This document shows, one piece after another, positions 45,530-56,139 of a stretch of 64,000 bases of DNA. Positions within the stretch are counted from its first letter, which is position 1. The number at the start of each line of letters is the position of its first letter. The stretch comes from Liriodendron chinense (taxonomy: Eukaryota > Streptophyta > Magnoliopsida > Magnoliales > Magnoliaceae), in assembly GCA_003013855.2 (NCBI GenBank), contig ML058469.1, positions 4,588,001 through 4,652,000 of the forward strand, written 5' to 3'. A program made the position numbers and the translations under genes. Below the pieces are notes generated by a model, which had not been told where the DNA came from, did no database searches, and saw only the letters and a list, made by a program, of their open reading frames with translations.

Positions 45530-47390
45530 TCTTCCCTACATATCTTCAAGATAATAAGTACCGGATCACACAATTTTGATGACTCGATACGGGCCTTCCC
45601 AATTTGGATCCAGCGAACAAGCAGGAGCTCCGAGGTTCTGTCTAAGGACCAAATCGCCGAGCTGGAAAGCTCTAGGCTGAACTTTAGCATTATGATAACG
45701 AGCAATGCGCTGCTGATACGTTGCTGCTCGCAGCTAGGAGGCATCCCTTCGTTCTTCCAAGAGGTCGAGATGAAGTCGGAGACCTTCCTGATTACAAGTG
45801 GGATCATACTGCTCGATTCGATACGAAGGTACTTGAACTTCAACCGGTACTACTGCGTCGGTGCCGAATGCCAAGGAGAAAGGAGTTTCACCTGTTGATG
45901 TGCGAGTCGTAGTCCTATATGCCCATAAGACTTCTGGCAGGAGTTCTGGCCACATGCGTTTGCACTCACCGAGCTTGGTCTTTAAATGATGCTTGATGAT
46001 TTTATTCACTGCTTCAACTTGCCCATTTGCCTGAGAATGATATGGGGAGGTGCGAACATTGCATATCTTCCATTTTTCGCAAAATTCATCGAAAGCGGCG
46101 TTGTCAAATTGCTTTCCATTATCGGTGATTATAGTGTGAGGGAGCCCATAACGGCATACAATATTTCTCATACGAACTTAGTGGTCTGTTTCTCGATAAT
46201 TCTGGCTAATGGTTCTGCCTCGACCCATTTGGTGAAGTAATCGATTGCCACGATTGCGAACCTGTTTTGACCTTTCCCGATAGGCAAGGGTCCGATGATA
46301 TCGACTCCCCATTGGGCGAAGGGCCAAGGGCTATCCATTGGTGTCATTTGCTTGGACGGTACATGAGGTATAGGAGAGTATCGCTGGCACTTGTCACATT
46401 TTTTAGAGAATTCAATCGCATCTGCCTTCATAGTGGGCCAGTAATATCCTTGCCTCATCGCCTTATATGCTAGAGATCGTCCCCTTGGGTGGTTACCACA
46501 TGCCCCCTGGTGTATTTCATCCAGAACACGATATGCTTCTTCTGGGTGAAGACACCTTAAGTAGGGCAAAGAGAAACTCTTACGTAATAACGTTCTATTT
46601 TGTAAAGTATACCTGGCAGCTCGATGACGAATTTGTCGTGCGGATTTCTTGTCGTCTGGAAGATATTCATCCCTGAGATAGAGGACAATGGGGTCCATCC
46701 AACATGGAGAGGGATGGACCACTATCACTTGCCCAGGAGTTGCTTGGTCAATACTCGGAGTGCGAAGGTGCTCGATGGGAATTGATTGTGATAACTCAGA
46801 TTTTGGTGCGGATGCGAGTTTTGCCAAAGAATCTGTGAGCTTGTTCTTCGAGCGAAGGATGTGGATTATTTCATAATTCTTCAGCTTCACGAGCAGGATG
46901 AGCACTCGAGATTTGTATGAGGCCATCCTTTCTTCTTTTGTCTCAAATTCGCCGAGTACCTGATTAACTATGAGCTGAGAGTCACTGTGAATGAGTAAAC
47001 TCTGAATCGAGAGGACGTTTGCTAATTCGAGGCCGACGATCAGAGCCTAATATTCTGCTTCATTATTTGAGATGCGAGAATCAAATCGTAAAGCGTATTG
47101 GAAACGCGACCCGTCTGGAGCAATTAGAATTAGGCCCGCTCCGCTACCGGTGGCCCGTGAGGACCCATCCACGAAGAGTGACCAGGGTGGCTAGTCGCTA
47201 GTCGTGGAATTATCATTGGGAGAGAAGTATGTGAATTCGGCGATGAAGTCGGCCACGACCTGACCCTTGATGGCGGTCCTGGGGCAGAACGAAATATCGT
47301 GCTCACTGATCTCAATCACCCATTTAGTTAATCGCCCTGAAACCTCGGATTTTTTAAGGATCTGCCGTAACGGGTGATTTATTGGCACTA
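45530..47390 (-). pseudogene. Tat element: RNase H C-terminal part and integrase
   Basis: 47,191-47,388 is the end of RNase H plus linker (KWVIEISEHDISFCPRTAIK). 46,168-46,926 contains the integrase zinc-binding head (HPRGRSLAYKAMRQGYYWPT, CDKCQRYS) and the first catalytic Asp (WGVDIIGPL). 45,734-46,171 contains the second Asp (IITDNGKQFDN) and the catalytic Glu region (SQANGQVEAVNK), then ATGT-type C-terminal sequence. A frameshift near 46,170 separates the last two, and a TAG at 45,734-45,736 cuts the C-terminus, which continues in frame to about 45,530. Confidence 0.88.
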
Positions 47391-48789
47391 ATATAGCGTG
47401 GGCCTGGAAGTAAGGTCGCAGTTTTTAGGCAGCCGTGACCAAGGCAAGAGCCAACTTCTCCATATTAGAATACCGAGTTCGGCGTCCACCATCGCTCGAC
47501 TAATATAATAAACGGGCCTTTGTACCCCGGAATCTTCTCTTATTAAAGTGGCACTAACAGCCGTAGAAGACAGATAAATAAAGAAGAAGTTGCTCATGCG
47601 CTACAGGTTTTGATAGAACGGGGGGTGCACTCATATATTGCTTTAGTTGTTGGAATGCTTCTTCGCATTGCGGTGTACACTCCCAATCAGATTTGGCGGT
47701 AGCTCGGAGGAGTTTAGAGAAGGGTAAACACTTGTCAGAGGCCCGTAAAATGAACTTGTTCAACGATGCAATGCGCCCAGCCAGACGTTGGACATCCTTT
47801 AGAGTGGTCGGAGATTTCATCTCGACCAATGCTTTTATTTTTTCAGGATTTGCCTCGATTCCTCGTTGGCCGACCATAAATCCGAGAAATTTACTAGCGG
47901 ACACTCCGAACGAACATTTCTCTAGATTTAGCTTCATCCAATACTTCCTCATTAAGTCGAAGGCTTCTCGAAGATCTGCAAGGTGGTCGTTTTCTACGAC
48001 GCTTTTCACGAGCATGTCGTCGACATAAACCTCCATATTCCTGTCGATTTGTATGGCAAATATTTTATTGACTAGGCGCTGATAGGTGGCTCCTGCATTT
48101 TTAAGACCAAAAGGCATTACCTGGTAGCAATACAGGCCTCTGTCAGTGATGAAGGCAGTGTGCTGGCTGTCAGGTGGATGCATCATGATCTGGTTATAAC
48201 CAGAATAGGCGTCCATAAAACTGAGCAGGGCATGCCCTGCCGTTGAATCAACCAGCTGGTTAATTCGCGGGGTCGGGAAGCTATCTTTGAGGCACGCTTT
48301 GTTCAAATCCGAATAGTCAATACACATTCTCCACTTGCCATTTACTTTTCAAACGAGAACCACGTTCGCGACCCACTCTGGGTAGTCAACTTCTTTTATA
48401 AAATTGACTGTGAGCAGCTTCTCGACTTCAGCCTTAATTACGATTTGTCTTTCTGCAGTGAAGGCACGTCGATGCTGATGAATAGGTTTATACTTCGGAT
48501 CAACGTTCAGACGATGTGCTATGACGCTGGGGTCGATGCCCGGCATGTCTCTATGAGACCAAGCAAACACATCTTGGTATTCGGTGAGGAAACGGACCAG
48601 ATTTTCCCGAAAGACGCTGCTTAAAGAGGATCCCACGTAGACAACTTTGGACAAATCGTCTTCAGTTAAGTGGATTGCCACTGTCTCTTCTCCGGGAGTT
48701 CTAAATTGGAGAGCATTCTCTCTTGGGTCCAACGAGGTAGCCGTCGAAGGATTTGATGGATCTTGTGCCACCATCATAACTGGTGTCAT
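47391..48789 (-). pseudogene. Tat element: reverse transcriptase and RNase H N-terminal part
   Basis: The N-terminal part is at 48,349-48,789. A TGA at 48,346-48,348 interrupts the strongly conserved KVNGKWRMCIDYSDLNKAC. The palm domain is at 47,554-48,327 with the catalytic YVDD at 48,016-48,027 and MPFGLKNAGATYQRL. RNase H begins after a frameshift near 47,580 (STAVSATLIREDSGVQRPV). The enzyme would copy element RNA into DNA in the cytoplasmic particle, but this copy cannot make it intact. Confidence 0.9.
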
Positions 48790-48852
48790 CTTGGCCTTTT
48801 TCCGGTCTTATACGGCTATCTCGTAACACGCTCGGGCTTCCTTTTGATTTCC

Positions 48853-49224
48853 TCATACAACCCCGACTCCATTTGGGGTAGGGAATTTTATGCACAAGTA
48901 TAGCAGATGTAATGCTGCCCCCACCTTGTTAAGCGAAGGTCGACCCAAAATAGCGTTATATGCTGATCTCCGATCTACCACGAGGAAATTTATGAAGACG
49001 GTCATTTTCACTGGGTTTTCACCGAAGGTAACTGGAAGGTCAATGCTTCCTTCAGGTGTTACCACTTCGCCCCCGAAGCCGACGAGAGGGGTTGAGATTG
49101 GTTTGAGCAGGTTCCTAGCGAGTGTCATTTTGTTGAAAGCCTCCAGGTAGAGAATATCAGCAGAGCTACCTGTATCCACCATAATACGATGAGTCAGATA
49201 ATTTGATACCTTTAGCGCGACCAC
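48853..49224 (-). pseudogene. Tat element: aspartic protease
   Basis: Catalytic motif VDTGSSADILY near 49,176, with ILGRPSLNKVGA downstream. It reads in the same frame as reverse transcriptase but is separated from it by a TGA (48,853-48,855) and a TAA near 48,810, both consistent with decayed Arg codons. Confidence 0.85.
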
Positions 49225-49319
49225 GATGGAGTCTTCTTGAGGGAAGTGAATCCCTTCTGCATCCTCGAGGGAGAAGGAGATTGGAGGATGGCCGGATTCT
49301 GACGTGTTGGGCGTCTGTT

Positions 49320-50987
49320 CTAACCAGTAGATATGCTGGGGCTTCTTAAACGCCTTAAGAGTGTATGCTTTTCTTGAAGCTTGAGAATCTCCCCCGCAAG
49401 CCGGTCCTCCAGCGTTGGTCCAAATCTCCTCAGTAGGTTCAATATCTTCTTATGAAGTATGATGGTGAGGCGACTTCTCCTGGTGTGGTGGGGCTTCCCC
49501 CCTTTTAGGTGACCGACCTTGTCGGACAACATAATCTTGTAGATGACCTTTTTGAATGAGAGCTTCGATGTGATCTCGTAAAGATATGCAATCTTGGGTA
49601 CTGTGCCCGTGGTCTTTGTGGAAATAACAAAACTTGCTCTTATCTCTCTTTTCAGGATCAGACTTGATCTTTGCAGGCCATTTCACATATGGTTTATGCT
49701 TGATCTCCATTAGCAACTTTTCAGGGAATCGGTTGAGAGGAGTGTAGTTATGATATTTACCAGAATAAAGCTTCTTGGGAGAGTGGTCCCGCCGATCACG
49801 CCGATATTTCTTATCTGGGGGAGAGATTTCCTCCGGTTTGCGTTTCTTGCCCTGTATACCATGACGTGCTAAGGCAACTTCTTCTGCATTGATATATTTC
49901 TGAGCTTTTGCTTGGAATTCTGTCATGGTTTTAGGAGGGTTCTTATCTAGGGCGAATTTAAATTTCTCGCTTGTAATCCTGGCTATGAGGGCGGTGAGGC
50001 CCTTTTTTTCGGTATAACCTTCAGTTTGGACGGCTTCTGTAATGAACCGTACTGTAAACTCCTTTATCGTTTCCCCATGCTGCTGTTTCAAATCCATTAG
50101 ATGAGATGCCGGCTTTTTAATACGGATGCTTCCCATGAATTGAGAGAGGAACAGCTCTGATAATTGTGTGAAGGACCCGATGATCGGGGCTTTAGCCCCC
50201 AGAACCATGTACGAGCTGCCTCCTTTAAGGTTAGGGAAAAAGCCCTATACATAATTTCTGACCCATGTCCCTTCAGCTCCATAAGAGACCTATACGTCTC
50301 CAGGTGTTCGAGAGAATCGCCAGTACCTGTATACGGGGTGATGATAGGCGTGCGGTACTTCCTAGGTAAAGGTGCTTCCATGACCTCGAGGGTGAAAGGA
50401 CACTCGGATCGATGTATCGACATCATAGCAGCAGATGGTCGATTTGCCTGATATCGTTGCTCCATATCATCAAAACGATCATGGATTCTTTTGAGGTCTC
50501 CTTCCCATGGTAAGCTATAACCTAACGTTTCGACGGTAGACCCCTGAGATTACTGTTGCTGGGAAGTACTGGAGTGTATGGAATGCGGGGGTAGTACAGG
50601 GGCTTGGTTGCCGAGCGGCATTCGATTTGATGGAGCATGATTTGGTTGGACTTGTGGTTCGTCCGCGGAATGTCTGGAAACCACTGGTATAGGTTACGCC
50701 AGCAACCCTTCGGAAGGTTGTCGCCGGGGCTCCAAGAAATGCTGATCAAGCCGATTAGACAAGACCTGAAATCCGGCGTTGAGGGTTAGGAGTGTGTTTC
50801 CAAGGAAACGCATGACATCTTCCTGATTTCCGGAAGCATCAAATAACGAGTTTTGCGATGGCACGTTGGGATCTTCTTGGGGGATGCCCGTCGAAATAGT
50901 TTGAAGGATGAGTGCTGGTTCGGTAATGTCGGGCGGAGGTAGCGCCTGCCTTGAAGTGGAAGGATGAACCGTCTTTTTGGGAGGCAT
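49320..50987 (-). pseudogene. Tat element: gag
   Basis: Starts MPPKKTVHPSTSRQALP at 50,987. The gag core spans 50,097-50,465 (RAFSLTLKEAARTWFWGLK) and continues in another frame from about 50,200 (IGSFTQLSELFLSQFMGS), showing a 1-bp frameshift near 50,190. A zinc-knuckle-like CYFHKDHGHSTQDC is near 49,600. A stop near 50,522 also breaks the N-terminal part. Confidence 0.85.
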
Positions 50988-51041
50988 GGTGGGAGGACTT
51001 CGATCAATGATGAGAGCGGCTAATCTTGACGATCAAATGGT

Positions 51042-51059
51042 TTCCACAGACGACGCCAA
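51042..51059 (-). other. Primer binding site
   Basis: TGGCGTCGTCTGTGG follows the 5' LTR by two bases on the minus strand, at the expected place for a tRNA 3'-end complement. I do not assign the tRNA with certainty. Confidence 0.65.
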
Positions 51060-51061
51060 TC

Positions 51062-51817
51062 TGTTTAAGTCGGATTTTGTAATAGGGTCCTCCAGATGTC
51101 CACCTTCCTCTCAGGAAGTTTTCTCCTGAACCTAAAAAAGCACAAAGGAAAACTATGGGTGGCCGGCGTCCAGCCGTTGGCCCTCCGAAGCTTAAGTTAG
51201 ACGGGACGTGATTACAAAGGAAACGAAGGGATTGAAGCTCAGAGATTGTGTATTATGTACCTTTCTTATCGATGAAGCCGCCCATTTATATAGATACTCA
51301 TGACCCAATTTGTTACGCAAGACGTCAAGATTTCCACTGCTTTCTGGGGATAAAAGGTTTATCCTATTGATCCCGAGATAAGAGAATAGTTCAATCCATT
51401 TAGACCTTTAGTCAATTACGTTCCCTGACGACGATCCCCTGAGGTTCTGAACCATGAATCAAGATGGGCCCAACATTGGCCTATATGGGCTGCTGGTACT
51501 GAAAAGGCGAAGGACGCTCAGGCTCGAAGATTTATCTCCTCGCTGGTTTGAGATGCAAACACTTTCGACGACCACTATTGAAACGCTCGTATACCCAGAA
51601 GGTATTTCGTACTTTCCTGATATTTGAGCCTCGACCACAAGGGCTCGATGACTTGGTGGTTATACTTTGCACTTGTCCAATATGCGAGCCTCGACTAGGT
51701 GGGCTCGCAAGTCGAATACTGTCATAAGGGTGCTCGCACGTCGAATACTGCTATAAAGGTACTCGCACATCTCGAGTCCTCGCGAGATTCTCGGACCACC
51801 GCAATTTGACTATAACA
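51062..51817 (-). repeat. 5' LTR of the Tat element
   Basis: 756 bp, starts TGTTATAGTC on the element's strand and ends ACTTAAACA. It has AGCCGCCCATTTATATAG on the plus strand, so a TATATAAATGG TATA-type box reads on the minus strand near 51,285. Confidence 0.95.
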
Positions 51818-52362
51818 CCAATCATCGAAATCTTTTTGACACTACCAACGGGTTGGATGTAAAATAAACATTACGAAAACCTTACTATGAGCCCTTTGGA
51901 ATTTTAATGGTGAGGCACTCAATCACCACTGTTTACTGTGTTATGGTCAACCTGAGATTTGGACCTGAATAATTTTTGAAACGCAATCCTACAATGATCT
52001 GTAGAAACAGATGGACAGAGTGGATATATAATACATCATCAAGGTCGGCCCCACAGTAGGGGTAACAAACACTAAGCTGTTACCCGAGTAACAACCAAGT
52101 CACGCCCCATTCAGGGAGCATTGTATGTACCTCACATCCATGCGGTCCATCCATTTCTCCGTGAACAGTATTGGTTGTTTGTTGCTAGAATTCATATAGC
52201 TCGAGTCTAATGAATTTAATGGTGGATATTGGCATAGCAAAATATATAACAGTCCGCTTAATAATACTACCATAGTAACAGTTCAAAATATAGCATCACA
52301 TATTATTGGCCCAACCGATAGCTAATAACAAAAACCAGAGAACCACCATAACAAACTTAGAT

Positions 52363-52824
52363 TTAACTCCCCCAAGATCCATCTACCCCAACAAAAGAAG
52401 ACCAACTCGAAAGCAGCCGCCAAGACAATGGCGGCAATGAACAGGTAGAAGAGAGATTCAGTATCTCCATGTACATCATTCCAATGTATTTCCCAAGCCT
52501 CCAGTATATGGTCAGGTAAATTGACCTAGAATGTTGGTCATGACGGTGCGCATATCCAGTGGATGAGATGTTACTCGGGGATGTCTCTTCAGGTATCCGC
52601 ACTCCGGAGTCAAAAGCAGCATGTCCTTCACGAACTGTGGAGGGTTCGGTGCCAATTGCAAAGTGCAGAATTGACTCTGACCCACTAGTTGTCTTCTTCC
52701 ACTCCATCGCCTCCTCCAATGAAGTGAACGATTTGTGCCAGCTGTAAGGATAACAATGAACATGTCGCTTGCACTGCTCCCACGAATCATATATACCAGT
52801 GACCCGGCCAGAAAATACAACGTA
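52363..52824 (-). CDS. RNase H1 N-terminal (hybrid-binding) domain exon, Harbinger-associated
   Basis: A 153-codon open exon following an acceptor-like AAAATAG at 52,825. It begins YVVFSGRVTGIYDSWEQC and continues through a conserved HKSFTSLEEAMEWKK. This is the RNase_H_N (viroplasmin-type) fold, which in RNase H1 enzymes grips RNA/DNA hybrids; no RNase H catalytic domain follows. The remaining C-terminal residues have no known domain. It sits on the same strand as, and just downstream of, the Myb/SANT gene within the Harbinger-like element, and unlike its neighbours it has no internal stop. A possible upstream exon is at about 53,010-53,192. Whether it joins the Myb exons or is a separate third gene cannot be decided here. 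Confidence 0.6.
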   Translation of the reverse strand, partial: YVVFSGRVTGIYDSWEQCKRHVHCYPYSWHKSFTSLEEAMEWKKTTSGSESILHFAIGTEPSTVREGHAAFDSGVRIPEETSPSNISSTGYAHRHDQHSRSIYLTIYWRLGKYIGMMYMEILNLSSTCSLPPLSWRLLSSWSSFVGVDGSWGS

Positions 52825-53009
52825 CTATTTTCCCATCTGAACCTGCCAATAGGAAGTCAAAACTTTTATTAGGACTTGAAGACATCTAAAACAAACAACC
52901 TCATATACCTGACATCTCAATATTTCCATTGTATCGTACCATTCTCTATGAACTGAAAAAATAGATAAAGATAATAAACAGACAGATTTTTAAAACAAGA
53001 AACAATTAC

Positions 53010-53192
53010 TCAACAGCATAGAATAGTAGCAAAAAATAGTAGAGTGCATATCTGGATGTAACATACATTCCTTTACATGAGGTAGAGGATCCTGAATGTC
53101 CAAAAAATAGTACGTTATCAACGTCATCGACTGCACGTCTAGTCTATGCGGCACATAGAAGTCAGGTGGAATCAACATTCCTGTGGGGTCAC
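53010..53192 (-). CDS. Possible upstream exon of the RNase H1-N gene
   Basis: Open stretch after an acceptor (TTAATACAG) encoding DPTGMLIPPDFYVPHRLDV and DIQDPLPHVKECM. It looks protein-like and has no stop, but I recognise no domain. The 3' splice border is uncertain; a donor-like GTATGT occurs near 53,069. Confidence 0.35.
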
Positions 53193-53385
53193 CTGTATTA
53201 AGTACACATTATAATTTGTGGCCCTATACATCAACAACAATTACATGCCACAAGGCAAAAAAAAAAAAAAAAAACAAGTAACCAAGTTTGTTCACAACAT
53301 CTCAGCTAGCAATATCTGAAACTGCACGTCCCGCTATAACCGAACTTTCTCTAAAGCCAACCTAACTTTTTGTTTGCAGGAAGAC

Positions 53386-54468
53386 TCAAGAACAATGATG
53401 CCTCATGCTTCTTTTGAGACGAAATTCAGAAGCAGCAATGTAAACTTCTCCATCTAGACCATCAATTGCGTTGAGCACTTCGATAACACGTCCCATACGT
53501 GTCAAGCCCTTCCCAATTGTCTGTGCGTTGGCCAGATTATTGATGGAGCGTGCAACCTTCTCCATTCCACTATTGAGTATTTCAGCCGGCTTCCCTGCTT
53601 TTTTATCTCTTTGATTGGTTGCTTCATGTTGTGCTAGCCTTTGAATTACTTGGTGTTGTACCATGGGCGAGAGACCCAACGCTGAAAAATCCTGAAGTGA
53701 ACGACCATCGTCGATCAACTCCGGTGTCATCCAAATCCTCAGTGGACAGTCTTATGGTGTTCTCAAACTGCTGACCAATCCCTTCAGTACTATCCCCGTT
53801 GTCTAGGATGCATTTTTTGCTCTGAAGCCTTAACATTGAGTACCCGGACTTTGTTGTGCGACCACATGCAAATTCAACTCCAAATAATGTTGCAAGGTTG
53901 TCATACCGTCGTATTTGTTTCCCCTAGAGCGTGGCTACATATTTATGGTACTAATGAAATGAAAGTATATGTGAATTAGCAACAAAACCGTGATGGTAAT
54001 CATATACTTTATGCTGAAATAAAAAAAAAATGTATACCTTTATATACTCTTCTCATACTTCATCCGAAGTGACGACAACTTCTCTTTCAGAATCCCATCC
54101 AAAACCAAAAGCATTTAGCATGTCCTTCGTGTCAATGTACCATTTTTTAATGTGCGAATTCGGTTCTGACACTTATCAGGGGTAAGCTCTATTCCGAGAA
54201 CCCTGCGACGTTTGGCACATATAGGAATGTATGATTTATTGTGAAAACTTTTATCGCACTTACGGCCTAGACTTATGCTTTCCAATAAACCATCAATGAG
54301 TATATTATTCATGTCAATTGTCCACTCTATACGCTTGTCAGTGGCTAGTGGAGTTTTGGCAAGCGATTTCTAACTACGCTTTATGGGGGAGCGTCTCACC
54401 AGTGGATCGACGAAGAAGTCATAAATCTCATTAGGTTCAGTTTCAAGGTCTATTGCCTGTAGACTCAT
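53386..54468 (-). pseudogene. Harbinger-associated Myb/SANT-like gene
   Basis: ATG at 54,466-54,468. The SANT/trihelix-like DNA-binding region reads EWTIDMNNILIDGLLESISL, then ELTPDKCQNRIRTLK, continuing out of frame as WYIDTKDMLNAFGFGWDSER. An intron follows near 54,035. The second part (FGVEFACGRTTKSGYS, then IQRLAQHEATNQRDKKAG and AIDGLDGEVYIAASEF) is typical of the C-terminal half of these proteins. Such proteins help the Harbinger nuclease enter the nucleus and bind the ends. It is broken by a TAG at 54,370-54,372, a 1-bp loss in the T run at 54,143-54,148, a TGA for Trp at 54,053-54,055 and a frameshift near 53,730. Confidence 0.8.
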
Positions 54469-54736
54469 TGCAGATATGAATCCTACAATAATATGCAATG
54501 TAAATGTGAAATGTAACAATTAAAAATAAGTCACACGGGAAACCAAAAAATTATCAATGTGGTATGAAAGAAGGATGACAGTTAATGAAATATTTATCAT
54601 CATCAATATAGCAAGACCTTAGATGTTGCAGACACAAGCGTAAATGTAAATAGTTTAGTGTATCAATTACAGTCCCAACCAGCAAAAAAAAAAAAACAAA
54701 AACAAAAAAAAAAACAAAAAACAAAAGAAAATGAAC

Positions 54737-56135
54737 TTAAACAGCGTTCCTTTCATCCAACAGATGTGCATCGTTCCACATCTTCAGCGCAATCTCATCC
54801 CGCTTCCACCACCATGCATTTTTCTCGAGTTGTGATACATTGAGTATGATGTTGTTGTCATCATTATTATTTTCATCACTTGCATTTGGTTACCTTTGCT
54901 TTCATCTTCATGATCATCCCATTCGGAATTATCATTCATGCATATAAAGTTGTGCAAAACACAACAAGCAATGACAATCTTAACTTATGTGTCAATCTTT
55001 TATTGTAGTGCGATTTTTAATATTGGGAACCGACCTTTCAATACATCAAAGCAGCACTAGATAACGTTACGTAGCTGCAAATGACGACAATTGAATAACT
55101 CTATTGGAGATGAGGGTTTTCTTCCCTTCCGATACTCCTGAAGATGGTAGCGTACACCTCGATAAGGTGTCATGAATCCAGGAGTGTGCGCATATCCAGC
55201 ATTTGCAACGTAGTACTTACCTACATTTTAATTAATTCATATAAATTTATACACCCAATATTGGCTCTAATTAAAACAAACATTTATACGAAAATGAGTT
55301 CAATTTGTTTACCATGTAGTACAAGGAATGTATCAGGCTTATGTGTGAGCACATCACGTAGAACACGAGCATCCGATGTGGATCCCTCCCAACCCACTAG
55401 TACGTAGACAAATTTCATATCAAATGAACAAGCAGCAAGCACATTCTGAGATAAATATTCCTTCCTATTCCGATAGCTAGCACCCCTACACTTTGGTGGG
55501 AAGGTGAGAATGTGCGTGTCATCAATGGCCCCAACACAATCCTATCATATTATAGTTAATTAGGATTCCAAGTTATAATTGGGTCTAGTAATTATATTTT
55601 TGAAATCTGTAAGGTATGTTATTAAACTTGAAAGTATTGGCTCCAATTAGGATTCGTTGAGATCTCCGTAGGTATTTCAATAGGTGGAAACTTCACAACT
55701 TCCGGATATAGACAATTTATTGCGTCCACAACTCTGTTAAAATGACAACTTACGATCTCCCTAGACAGCACAAAACCCAATAACCCTATTCCTCACATTA
55801 TGCCCCAATGTGTGTAGGAAGAGCACGAGTTACTCTTCTAAACTCACCCTCCTTGTATCTTTAAGGAGATCTCTCCCGTAATAATGAACATAACTGGAAG
55901 AAGGTTGGCTTCGACATCCATAACTGAGAGAGACACTCAACATCTGTCTTTGCGATAATCCCGAACAGAAATCGAGTCCGTTCTAGATCATCCTGTCGGG
56001 ACAGAGATCTCAGCATGTACGTCTGTAATATTCAGCTACAGACAGCACTGTATATGTAGCTGAAAGGGCTGCAGAGGTTGCAATCGCCCTCTCTTCGTCA
56101 TTTGTAGAGGAGGAAGAAGAGCTAGTAGATGACAT
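54737..56135 (-). pseudogene. Harbinger DDE nuclease (transposase)
   Basis: ATG at 56,133-56,135 and ending in ALKMWNDAHLLDERNAV with TAA at 54,737-54,739. Recognisable blocks in order are ERTRFLFGIIAKTDVECLSQ, HNVRNRVIGFVLSREIV, CVGAIDDTHI (first catalytic Asp, 55,521-55,523), GWEGSTSDARVLRDVL (second Asp, 55,371-55,373), YYVANAGYAHTPGFMTPYRG, LQLRNVI and KIVIACCVLHNFI. The expected catalytic Glu after RNVI is a TAG (55,057-55,059). Several other stops and frameshifts occur, and an intron is probable near 55,220-55,320. The enzyme would cut and paste the element; this copy is dead. Confidence 0.85.
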
Positions 56136-56139
56136 ATCT

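Larger units (their letters stand above)
41610..51817 (-). mobile_element. Complete Ty3/Gypsy retrotransposon, Tat lineage, 10.2 kb
   Basis: Two 756-bp LTRs, TG...CA, flanked by a perfect 5-bp duplication CCAAT (41,605-41,609 and 51,818-51,822). gag-pol runs on the minus strand in the order gag, protease, reverse transcriptase, RNase H, integrase. An antisense gene lies between integrase and the 3' LTR. Integrase upstream of the 3' LTR defines Gypsy, and the extra antisense gene with SQANGQVE-type integrase is known for the Tat group. I count about 45 mismatches and no indels between the LTRs (about 6%), so the insertion is old. Confidence 0.93.
41359..52108. mobile_element. Palindromic (MULE-like) element split by the Gypsy insertion
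   Basis: 10-bp flanking repeat ATTAAGGGAG (41,349-41,358) and ATTCAGGGAG (52,109-52,118), 9 of 10 match. Termini are AGCGAATTAGGTGTTACCC and, inverted, GGTTGTTACTCGGGTAACAG. The left arm is at 41,359-41,604 and the right arm at 51,823-52,108; removing the retrotransposon rejoins a standard family member of about 530 bp. Confidence 0.78.

Noticed and set aside
45469..45898. Frames of 124-132 codons on both strands over the pol 3' end
   Set aside because: They are shadows of the integrase C-terminus, which is readable in a third frame.
53386..54468. Host Myb transcription factor gene
   Set aside because: Stops, frameshifts and its position between the nuclease and the element ends fit a transposon accessory gene, not a host regulator.
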